11,777 nt of DNA from positions 32,257 to 44,033 of the forward strand of contig JAAAUF010000265.1 of assembly GCA_015499985.1 (NCBI GenBank). The letters run 5' to 3'. The DNA is from Haplosporangium gracile (lineage: Eukaryota; Mortierellomycota; Mortierellomycetes; Mortierellales; Mortierellaceae). Position numbers and translations under genes: made by a program. Below are positions 1-8,487 of this stretch, one piece after another (the stretch's first letter is position 1; every line of letters begins with the position of its first letter). A model generated the notes under the pieces. It was not told the origin of the DNA. It did no database searches and saw only the letters and a program-made list of their open reading frames with translations.

Positions 1-204
1 CGATCGCACAGACGGCAAATGAGCCAGTACGAATAACAATATACCCACGCTCCCATCAAAAAAGCACGCCACTCTCCCTCCTTCTCACGCGCTCTCTTAC
101 ATGTACACCCGCCGCCCCTTTCCTCTCTTTCCTCCCTTCCAACCCCTCTCCGCTCTTTCCCGTACCTGACTTACCAACCGTTTTCCCTTACAAATGAAAA
201 ATAG
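1..204 (+). other. 3' part of an intron in the heme oxygenase gene
   Basis: The stretch is C/T-rich and ends with a branch-point-like CTGAC near 166 and an acceptor AG at 203-204. The downstream reading frame matches heme oxygenase only from the codon completed at 205 (phase 2). No stretch before it matches the expected upstream helix in any frame, so the intron fills the window from base 1 and its donor lies outside. The true intron is therefore at least 204 nt long. Confidence 0.75.
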
Positions 205-922
205 CGCATTGGAAAAGACACTGGACGACCACAAGGACAACCCTCAGCTGGCACTCATCTACTTCCCCGAAGAACTCTCGCGCAAGAAGCCTCTCGAAGA
301 AGATCTGGAATTCTTCAACGGCCCCGACTGGCGTCAACTCCTTACCCCCATCAGCCCCGCCCAACAGTCCTACATCTCTGCCATCCAGAACTGCGCTACC
401 TCGAACCACCCCGAACGCCTGGTCGCTCATTCCTATGTTCGCTACCTGGGAGACCTCTCGGGAGGACAGGTCCTGGCAAAACGACTCCAAAAATACAACG
501 ACTTGCCTGAAGATAAGGGCGTTGCGTTTTACCATTTCGCCCTGATTGAGGATAACGACCAGTTCAAGGAGATGTTCCGGAAGCGGTTGAACCAAATCGA
601 TGTGGAAGATGAGGTCCGGGAGTTGATTGTTGAGGAGGCCAAGGAGGCGTTTTTGCGCAACATTGAGATCTTTGCGGAATTTGATTCGCAATTGGAAGGT
701 CTGCCCTTGACCAGGAAGGAGCAACTCGAGAACTTGGCTAACCTTGAGAAGGAAAAGGCCAAACTCGCTGCTGCCAAGAAACAACAACAGCTGGAACAGG
801 ACAACTCCAACGATGCTTCAGCTGGGCTCCTGGCTTCTTTGGCACCATCCAACTTGTGGAACTCGCTTCTTGGCGCCGTTCGATATCCTGCTGCCGAGCA
901 CGTCGAGAGTGTCGACGCTTAA
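205..922 (+). CDS. Heme oxygenase, last exon (5' partial)
   Basis: Heme oxygenase opens heme to biliverdin, CO and free iron, using electrons from NADPH-cytochrome P450 reductase. This exon encodes about 238 residues. It starts in the helix that follows the proximal-histidine region, continues through a PEEL segment, and carries the family signature RLVAHSYVRYLGDLSGGQ near 425-472. The GDLSGG part is the distal heme helix (equivalent of human Gly139, Asp140 and Gly143). The helix EEAKEAFLRNIEIFAEF near 635-685 closes the domain. The proximal heme-ligand histidine must be encoded upstream, outside the window. An ATG at 194 is open in frame but would give a protein without that histidine, so an acceptor at 203-204 is preferred. 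The last 73 residues form a charged, coiled-coil-like stretch (KEQLENLANLEKEKAKLAAAK) followed by a weakly hydrophobic segment and an acidic end. No classical tail-anchor helix is visible. The gene converges on the CCA-adding enzyme gene. Confidence 0.93.
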
Positions 923-1162
923 TCTTTTCCATACACACACAGCTTTTCGAGACTTTTTTTTTTCGCAAATTCACATACAACACAACACACAAGCACAACA
1001 TACATAAGTAGGATCATTCTTCACAACCTACATTTTACATAGCTCACAAGACACACATTCAAATATATCCGCTCTCATTGCACCATTCACTAAACCATTG
1101 AAAACAAACAGACAAACAACCAGCTTTCATTGTTCTTTTCGATGAAGGAGAGACGCAAAACA

Positions 1163-1168
1163 AATAAA
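1163..1168 (+). terminator. Candidate poly(A) signal AATAAA for heme oxygenase
   Basis: AATAAA lies 241 nt past the heme oxygenase stop and is followed by A-rich sequence with a further ATTAAA-like motif near 1174. It is the clearest sense-strand signal in the interval, but motif and position are the only support. Confidence 0.4.
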
Positions 1169-1260
1169 AAAAATATTAAAAAAAATGAAGGTATCGCGCG
1201 CCTATGCGCTCTTTCAAGTGATGCATGATAGAGTGCCACAAGTAGAATTGATACTAAATT

Positions 1261-1292
1261 AAAAAAAAAAAAAGAAAAAGAAAAAGAAAAAG
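1261..1292. repeat. A run plus GAAAAA microsatellite
   Basis: Thirteen A residues (1261-1273) are followed by three GAAAAA units with G at 1274, 1280, 1286 and 1292. It is simple low-complexity sequence between two convergent genes. Confidence 0.9.
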
Positions 1293-1404
1293 ACTGATAC
1301 TGCCATGCCCGACCAAGTTGATTCGCTGTACTGCCAAAATAGATAACTGTGTATGGCGGTGCTGAAGTTGTGTACTTATGGAAAAAATGTTGGTAGACCG
1401 GGTT

Positions 1405-1410
1405 TTTATT
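1405..1410 (-). terminator. AATAAA overlapping the CCA1 stop codon
   Basis: On the minus strand the last codons read TTC AAA TAA followed by AAA, so AATAAA contains the stop codon itself. It could be the poly(A) signal and would give a very short 3' UTR, or it could be chance in an A-rich context. Confidence 0.35.
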
Positions 1411-4104
1411 TGAACTGCTCTGGGTGTTCCCGAATCCATGCCTGACACTCCTCCTTGGACGAATGTGGATGTTGAAGTTGCCACTGCATGATTTTTTGAA
1501 GATATTCTGTGACCTTTGGTCCTGGCTTAACTTTGAGCAATTGAGTGACCTCCTTGCCCTATCGATTCAAAGAAGAAGAAAACGCTTTAATACCGACATC
1601 AAAACAAGGACAATACAATAGCAATGGCGAAACGAGATACATACGTCGACGATATATTTCCATGAAAAGCAGTGGTCGATCTGGTACGCTTCCGCTTTGG
1701 ACAAGAACGCGTTGTATTTTGAAATCTTGGCCTTCGTCTCATCATCTATGTTCAGGCAGACCAAAAATAGAGTGCTATTAAGATAAAATCACACCCACAT
1801 ACAAATTCATACCAGGCACGTAGTCGATGTGGCCAACTCCACTTACCGAGGATGCCTTGCTTAAGGAGGTCAAACTTGTGGATCAGGTCAACTCCCAGGC
1901 CAAGGAGCAACGCGCACCGCCACTTCTTGCCAATAACCGTGATATATCCGATATCCCGAATCAGCATGCCCATGTCTGCTCGCTCTTTCTGCAACACTTC
2001 CTGGTCCTCGGGGATCTCCAACGAAATTGACGCGACTGTCTCCAGGACCGCCTTGATGCTCTCCATCATCTTGGTCACTATATCAATCTCAACATTTCTG
2101 CCCTTAAGTCCATACCGCAGAATCCATGATCCAGCTGGGACAATCTTCTTGTTAACGGTCGCCGTCATCTCTCTGTAGGGGTACAACATCGACGACAGGA
2201 TCATGGTCCGCTTGGCCAGTCGCTCGGGAAAGGGCTCCTCCATTGGGGCAATATGCGGGATTCCTGGTAGTGGCTCCGATGTGACGACAGGGTAGAGATG
2301 ACTAGCCATTGAAGTGCCTTGGGTCTGCCTTAGCAACGACTCTTGGCCAACATCCCGCTCTGGCTGATAGACAGTTCCATCCTCGTCCTCGCCCGCAAGG
2401 ACCGGATGAATCTTCAAGATCCATTCCATGATCCAGACCAGCTTGAAGGCGTCTTGCACGTCACAGATCGAGCCCTCGACCGCAGTAGTACCCTTCGCGA
2501 CGGTGTTGACCTCTGGTGGAGCAAACACGACATCGTACAGTCCAAGCTCCTGCAACAGTCGGATAGCAGTACTCCTGCCGGCACCGTCGTCAATCATCTT
2601 GTCCAGCTCCGATCCGATGCGTTCCTTGGAGATCTTGGTCTTGAGCACCTGCTTGATCCGAGAATCCAGTATCGCCTGCTTGGCATCTTCAGCAATCGTG
2701 AATTGGAACCGGGACGCAAATCGAATGCAGCGCAGGACACGGAGTGGGTCCTGCCAGAAGGTTTCGTACGCCTCCAATGGGGTCCTGACGATTCCGTCCT
2801 GCAAGTCTTTCAGGCCCATGCCGGTGTAGTCCTCGACTTTGTGAGTGTGAATGTTGTAGAAGAGCGCATTGATGGTGATATCACGTCGCTCAGCGTCCTC
2901 CTTGGGCGTTCCAAATGTCTACTTGACCGACGAATTAATTGTAGTGTTAGGTATTAACAGCAACAGCATACTACGGCTCGTGAAAAGAAACAATGATGCG
3001 TTCCAACAACTTACAATCTCGCTGGGGATGCGGCTGCTGTCGTCATATACCTCAGATCGGAGGTTGACAAAGTCTAGAGGCATACCAAGAACCATCATAG
3101 TTGCTGTCTCCAGATGCTTGGACTTTTCAGGGTTAGTGGCAATCTTGGCAATGGTTCTCTTCTTCTTTCCAAGGGACTCCATGTAGTCGTTCACCAGAAC
3201 CGCAAATTCGTAGCCCATCATTATGTCCAGTCCAATATCCAGGTCGTGACATGAAAGTCCAAGTAACTAAATGTAAAATGGCCACATAAGGAACATATTA
3301 TTAATTCCATCTTACAAATAAACCTTGATCCTGTGTCGTTCATTCCATATCCCCAATACCCAAGCGTATTACCTTGTCGCGGACCCATCCTCCAGCAATT
3401 CGAAGCTCGACCTTCTTGCCTTCTTTGACCTCGTAATTTTTGGCGACTTGATCGAGAACCTCACAGATCTTGGCCTCTTGATCCGTCAACTGGATTACCA
3501 TGGTCCTTGACTGCTCCGCTGTCGCTGTCGTGTTCGTGGCGATCGATCCTGTAGAAGGCGGCGATGGCGACGTTTCCTTGGTTCCATTAGATGATGTCTC
3601 CTGAGGACGTGATGCGGCAAAGCTGGACATGGCTCGGTTAAAGAACACACTGGTTCCATAGTTGACAGGCACGATCCGCTGCTTTGGTGCATGCTCTAGT
3701 CCAATTGGTAACAACTCACGCGACGCTCTCCGTTTTGACGGATAATTGACCGACGAGGCATTGTTGATGCTCGTGCTGGTTGCCATGGTACCCTCCAGTG
3801 ACTTTTGGGCCGCGCCGTTGTAGGGTGTCGATGCGGTGACGTGTCCTTCCAGTGCGAATGTCCTTGAGCGAGTTGAATTCAAAGTTCTAGGCTGGATAAG
3901 GCGGTGCTGCAGGCTCGTAGAGAAGAAGAGCCGACTTGAAGATGCTACAGAGAGGTAACGAAGGGCTTTACAGGCTGCACTCCTGGAAACAGTATCGAGT
4001 TCGATCAGCTGACGAGTAGCCGTGGCAGCGATATCTCTGGTGGTGGCGGCGGCGTTAAGGCTCAAAGGACGAACAAAAGACACTCGACTGAAGAAGGCTC
4101 TCAT
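1406..4104 (-). CDS. CCA1: CCA-adding tRNA nucleotidyltransferase, five exons
   Basis: The enzyme adds the 3' CCA end to tRNAs in cytosol, nucleus and mitochondria (class II nucleotidyltransferase family). Exons are 4104-3373, 3266-3015, 2918-1847, 1745-1645 and 1558-1406; the introns are 106, 96, 101 and 86 nt. Together they give 769 residues with an unbroken frame. Motif A GGWVRD is at residues 238-243. The metal-binding pair in HDLD (Asp252, Asp254) follows the first junction directly. RRDITINALFYN is at 339-350, a motif-D-like DPLRVLR at 385-391, and ERIGSEL (motif E) at 427-433. The C-terminal GKEVTQLLKVKPGP segment is encoded by the last exon. Yeast-type enzymes are roughly 500-550 aa. 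The excess here is about 200 residues before the catalytic domain plus an acidic, Pro-rich stretch near 502-556. The N-terminus is Arg/Ser-rich with no acidic residue before Asp24, as in a mitochondrial presequence. An in-frame stop eight codons upstream makes Met1 the first possible start. Met107 and Met202 are likely alternative starts. Confidence 0.95.
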
Positions 4105-4433
4105 TCGACACTCGTTGGCAGGTCGTTATTTATTGTCGTTACTTCTACTAGGATGCTAGGTGGTCACGGTCGCCTTGTTTTCCTGATGGTTCTTGAGGTG
4201 TAGGTCGTTCTGTCTCCTGTCAGGGTGATGCCGTGAGGGTGGAGAGCATGAGAAGAGATGTCACAAACGAAGAATGGTGGCAAACGAGGAAACGTTCAAG
4301 AAAGCGAAAGAAAAAGACTGCAAACGAAAAAAGAAAACAAAGAAGTAGTCGGGTGACTGTCGTCGCGTCTCTCAATTTGAAATTATCGCAGGCACAGGGC
4401 AGGACCCAGACACGCTAAAAGATTAATGGAATT
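4105..4433 (-). promoter_or_regulatory. Upstream region of CCA1
   Basis: On the minus (sense) strand the stretch corresponding to 4255-4350 is strongly pyrimidine-rich, with T/C runs as is common ahead of fungal start codons. No TATA box is convincing. The first ATG (4104-4102) has a weak context, with C at -3 and A at +4. This interval otherwise contains no gene; the call rests on position and composition. Confidence 0.4.
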
Positions 4434-4439
4434 TTTATT
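4434..4439 (-). terminator. Poly(A) signal AATAAA of the b5-ACAD gene
   Basis: AATAAA lies on the minus strand about 62 nt past the TAA stop at 4504-4502, within an A/T-rich stretch. Position and exact motif are the evidence. Confidence 0.55.
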
Positions 4440-4501
4440 TTTCTTGAAGAAATCATGGCGAGCATGTGCAATTGGTGTATCATCTTGAGTCTGGTTGGGG
4501 T

Positions 4502-7086
4502 TTAAAGCTTGGCTCCGTACATCGACGTGGCGACCTTGATAGACTGGCGCATACCGAGATCCAACATGATCTCCTCAGAACCACCAGGGATAGCATAGGC
4601 ACGCACCTCACGGTAGATACGCTCGACCTTCTCTCCCTGACCTCCACGAGTGTAGGCGAGTCCTCCAAAGATCTGAGATGCCTCACGGGCACAGTATTCC
4701 AGAGTCTGGGTCGCCTGGGCCTTGAGCAAAGCAATGGGGCCTCCCAACTTGATTGGTTGAAGCTCCTCGGGCATGTTGACTGTCTGGTAGATGACGTTCT
4801 CGGTCCATGCATGGGTTGCCTCGATCTGGCGGGCCATGTGAGCCAACTTATTACGAAGGACAGGGTGGTTGACCAACTTGACACCAAAAGTCTTACGCTT
4901 GCTTCCGTACTTGATGGCCTCCTCAAGACAGACACGGGCAAGACGATTGGCCTGGATGACGATTCCCATGCGCTCGTGGTTAAAGTTGTTCATAATGTAT
5001 TTGAATCCGCGGTTCTCCTTTCCGACAATGTTGGCACGAGGGACCTTGACATCCTCAAAGTTGATGTAGGCAGTTCCAGACGACCAGACACCAGAGCACT
5101 TCATCTGGCGGGTGCTGACACCGGGCATGCCACGCTCAATGACCAATAAACTGACACCGCCCATACCTTCGCCTCCAGTGCGAACGGCGGTTGTGAAGTA
5201 GTCGGCAAAGGTTCCGTTCGTGATCCACTTCTTCTCACCGTTGACGATAAAGCCATCGCCCATCTCGTTGGCGACGGTGGTCAAGTTGGCGACATCGGAT
5301 CCAGCCTGGGGCTCGGTAATGGCCAAGCAGATGGTCTTGCGACCGGCCAAGACCTCGGGGACGATGCGGCGCTTGAGCTCTTCGCTACCGTACTTGATGA
5401 TGGGAGGGAGACCGATTCCGAGACCTCCGAGGATACCCCAGAGAACTCCTCCGGATCCACAGCGGGAGAGCTCGTCAAAGATGATGAATCCGTGGAAGGC
5501 ATCGAACTCCTGTGGGGGCACGATAGCATTATCACCACCTCGGAACAGGGTGGTCTCCTCGAGGTTGAAGTACTCGGTAGGGAGAGTGCCATTGCCAGCG
5601 ACAGCGGCGAGGATACCCATCTCGGCACATTTCTTGAAGAGGAACATGGGGACCTGCTTGGCTTCGTCCCACTCGTGAGCGAAGGGCATGATATCGGTGT
5701 CAACAAACTTGCGGACATAGCGACGAATGCGGCGATGCGACTCCTTGTAGTAAGGACTTCCCCACTGCTGGTACCTGTTTTATCGAGAGTAATACATACG
5801 TATGATAATGATCAGTCAATGCTCCCATAGTCGTTCACTGATGAACTCTTGCAGTAATGATCATGCACGAGCAAGATTAACAAACGTACCAGGATGGATC
5901 GCCAAATGGAATCATCTCACCGAATTGGAACTCGTCGTCCTCGACAGAGACGGCGGAGGACTCTTCGGCGCCAGCCTTGGGTGGCTCACCGACGCTTCCG
6001 ATGCAGAGGGCGCCATACTTCTCAAGAACACCTATATTTAACCAATTGTTGGTTGATTGTGTGTGTGGCACGGAGAGAGGGGATCCATGCGTAAGCAGGC
6101 ATGAATGCAGAAATGAACACGCGATTGATGGTTGTTATGTATGTTTTTGTAGCCGGCGCAATTGTAGGCGAGTCTCGATCAGGTGTGACATATGCGGATA
6201 GACAAAATAAAATAAAGAACAAACAACAAAAAAAAGTGTCGGCCAGACAAGACACCAGAGCGCACAACGAGAAATAACATACCAGGGTTGTGGAAGGCAT
6301 CGAACTGCTTGGTAGCATCAGTTCCGGCGTTCTTCAAGATGATTTTCTGCGGTAGTAATAAGAAAGAGAATACGTACAAAGGTGTGCGTGTGAGTATTCA
6401 AGTGGTTGTTATTGTCAGGAGCCAAATAGAGTCCCTTCCCCACACTCATAGGCCCGGAAAAGGAGAGAAAGGGAGAAAAGGTATCTTTTCGGAAATATGC
6501 TCCGTGTGTGTATGTGTGTGTTCCCTTCAACTCCGCCAGAATCGAAAGAGTGGTCAAGGCATCACTTTTTCACTTTTTCCGAAAGAGAATGAATGAACGA
6601 TCCCGACATCAGGTACACTTTCCAAAATGCTCATTCCTTTTCTACGTGTCCTTCCTTTTTTTTGTGCATGTGCGTGCTTCCAGCAGTGTGCGTGTGCTGT
6701 CCTGTTTTCTTGCGCCCAAGATAAAAGGTAAGACACACACGCGCACACAAATACGCGCGGGACATGAAAAATACAAAAATACAACAACGAGCATCTTTTC
6801 TTCAAGGGTTACCTTTCCACCGGGATGTTCGTTCAAGAAGTTGGAAACATCGTAGACCTTGTCGTGGATGATGACCCAGCAGTCGTTCTAGACAGGGAGA
6901 GAGAGAAGTGCAAGAGGTGGATATTAATACGGGTATGACGCTTCTTCTTGATTTGATCATTCTCCAAGATGCGCACTGGACGATGAGACTTGAATAAGGG
7001 AACAGAGAAAAGAGCGAGTGCTGGTTGTTGAAAGGTACCTCGGAGTTGTGGCTGGCGACCTGGTTGACGGAAAAGTATCCAGACAT
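4502..7086 (-). CDS. Cytochrome b5-acyl-CoA dehydrogenase fusion, peroxisomal-type tail
   Basis: Acyl-CoA dehydrogenases use FAD to put a double bond between C2 and C3 of an acyl-CoA. Exons are 7086-7039, 6887-6813, 6346-6283, 6031-5890 and 5774-4502; the introns are 151, 466, 251 and 115 nt. They encode 533 residues. Residues 1 to about 78 form a cytochrome b5 domain. HPGG at 37-40 and His60 supply the two axial heme ligands, and the domain ends in [13 protein letters not shown] short acidic linker follows. The dehydrogenase starts near 100, with signature [10 protein letters not shown] at 261-270, an RKTFG motif, and [12 protein letters not shown] near 477. The usual catalytic-glutamate site (YEGT in medium-chain enzymes) reads IPGGSEE near 505-511, so that glutamate is missing. 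Glu377 in NHERMG matches the alternative position used by long-chain and isovaleryl-CoA dehydrogenases. The C-terminus, AKL, fits the PTS1 consensus. Chain specificity cannot be read from sequence. Start Met1 directly precedes the b5 fold. Confidence 0.95.
6347..6812 (-). other. Long intron 2 of the b5-ACAD gene
   Basis: At 466 nt this is the longest complete intron in the window. It separates the exon ending HPGGK from the one starting KIILKNAG, so it splits the heme pocket. It contains a (GT)n-like tract on the plus strand near 6503-6522 and A/C-rich stretches near 6731-6785. I see no RNA gene or coding exon inside it. Confidence 0.85.
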
Positions 7087-7400
7087 GTTGTAGAGAGGTA
7101 TAGTATATACAAGTAGGAGTTGAGGTTGAGTGAGGCGTGAGGAGTGAGTAGTGAGATGTGAAGAAAAGGAAAAGGAGCAGAGAGCACGAGGGGGATGAAG
7201 AGAGAAGTAAGAAGGGAAAAGAGAAAAAAGAGGGGGAGCAGAAGGGATTTAAAGGAGTTCAGTCCGTGTTGATGAACGATGGCTTTGCTGAATGAACAGT
7301 ATAATGTGGAGAGGGTGAGGAATAAGAGAAAGAGGAAATCCGAAAGGGGGGGTTGGGTAGAGGCAGAGAGCAAGGGACTGGACTGCACACTCACCGGACA
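7087..7400 (-). promoter_or_regulatory. Pyrimidine-rich leader/promoter of the b5-ACAD gene
   Basis: The sense strand is almost continuously C/T-rich across about 300 bases upstream of the ATG, with a TATATACTA-like element roughly 20-30 bases ahead of it. A donor-like GGTGAGT on the minus strand near 7391-7397 leaves room for a 5' UTR intron, but no clear acceptor supports one. Confidence 0.4.
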
Positions 7401-7576
7401 GGATCAGGGAAAGGGTTAGAGCATTTTTCGATCGCTTGTTTTATTATGCTCGTTCTTCGATGGCCCTTGTCTTGTCTCGCCTTACTCAACGTGTTTGTTT
7501 GCTTGATTTGCTTGCTTACAGGCAAAACGAATCCATTCTAGACGACAACGAGATCAGTCCACTTTTCTTTTCCACT

Positions 7577-7604
7577 AGACATTGGACATTAGACATTGGA
7601 CATT
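7577..7604. repeat. Perfect 14-bp tandem duplication carrying CCAAT boxes
   Basis: AGACATTGGACATT occurs twice head to tail (7577-7590 and 7591-7604) and is followed by GG. On the minus strand this creates CCAAT at 7585-7581, 7599-7595 and 7606-7602, about 500 nt upstream of the b5-ACAD start codon and in the orientation of that gene. Confidence 0.9.
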
Positions 7605-7999
7605 GGCAACAATATTGTACCCGTGTAGATGTACAACGCTCGACTGGAGAAACAAAGACACACAAACAAACAAGAGCGCGAAAAAAAACGAGATGGTCGC
7701 ACAGTGGATGACAGAACAAGTAAGAAAACAACGCACTGAATGCGACATCATATGAAAGAATGGTCTCCCCGCACTAGCACCCTTACTCTTTTTCCTCTAT
7801 GTCTCTCATGTGTCAATACAGCGAAGGACACACAAGAACCAGGGGCAGGAAAAATAATATATATTCTTTTCTTTTGTTTATCCCAATGAATGGTCTTAGG
7901 CTGTGTCCTTCTGTCTTTGTTTGTCCTTCATCGTAGTATTGGGCACATGCTCTATCCATCTTCCACTCTACCTCCACCGTCATCTTTGCATCGCTCCGG

Positions 8000-8033
8000 T
8001 CTCTCTCTCTTTCTTTCTCTCTCTCTCTCTCTC
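8000..8033. repeat. CT/TTTC microsatellite
   Basis: An almost pure (CT)n tract is interrupted by TTTCTTT at 8010-8016. It is simple sequence, probably length-variable, within the intergenic region. Confidence 0.9.
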
Positions 8034-8487
8034 CCATACTCTCTCGGTGGGAACATCTCCGAGATTCGGACAAATTGAGAAACTGGAGAGACAATCGAAC
8101 AGTGAGAGATGCACCAGCTACAGCGAGAATTGCAGCGTGCAGGGGAAGGCACAGTGGTTGTGGGTCCCAGATTCTCTTCCCATTATGCATTGATTCCTTT
8201 TGTGCGTTGACACATGTTTGTTCATCGCTCACTGGTGGAGAAGACCCCTTCCCTTTCCCATCTAGCCCCCTTTTCCTTTTTCCCTTCTTCCCTTTCTCTC
8301 TCTTGCCTCCTTCTTCGCTTTTTGTTGTTGGTTGGGTTGATTATTATTTTTTTGTGTTTGTCCTCCACAGAAAACAATATCAACACATCTTTTCAACATA
8401 AAGATAAGAAGATGGCGCCGTTTGTTTAGGGGTGAGTCAAAGAAGCAGTGGGTTGAAAATGGAAAATTGGGACTTTGAGCCACACTT

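Larger units (their letters stand above)
923..1405. other. Convergent intergenic region, no gene seen
   Basis: This 483-base interval holds the 3' ends of the heme oxygenase (plus) and CCA-adding enzyme (minus) genes. It is rich in A and AC, with T runs near 953-963 and A runs near 1165-1185. I see no coding signal or structured RNA in it. Confidence 0.7.

Noticed and set aside
1..26. Possible end of an upstream heme oxygenase exon before the GT at 27-28
   Set aside because: The phase needed to join at 205 gives residues with no resemblance to the helix that should precede this exon, so the bases are treated as intron.
194..204. ATG at 194 as the start of the heme oxygenase
   Set aside because: It would omit the first third of the domain, including the proximal heme histidine, and a good acceptor AG sits at 203-204. 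A truncated gene remains possible but is less likely.
188..787. 199-codon open frame antisense to heme oxygenase
   Set aside because: It mirrors the codon pattern of the real gene, matches no family, and the sense frame is clearly the conserved one.
2740..2756. Gln384 before Asp385 in the motif-D-like QDPLR of the CCA enzyme as a disabled template residue
   Set aside because: Bacterial class II enzymes read EDxxR, but I cannot rule out that eukaryotic members vary at the first position; Asp385 and Arg388, the residues expected to pair with the base, are present.
2343..2957. 204-codon open frame antisense to CCA1 exon 3
   Set aside because: The opposite strand carries conserved nucleotidyltransferase motifs; this frame runs on through an intron and matches nothing.
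4466..5149. 227-codon open frame antisense to the dehydrogenase
   Set aside because: It is a shadow of a high-GC-third-position coding exon; its translation is Leu/Asp/Gly-rich without motifs.
6347..6812. Small RNA gene inside the long b5-ACAD intron
   Set aside because: No box C/D, H/ACA or tRNA-like elements could be recognised; the length is explained by simple GT and A/C tracts.
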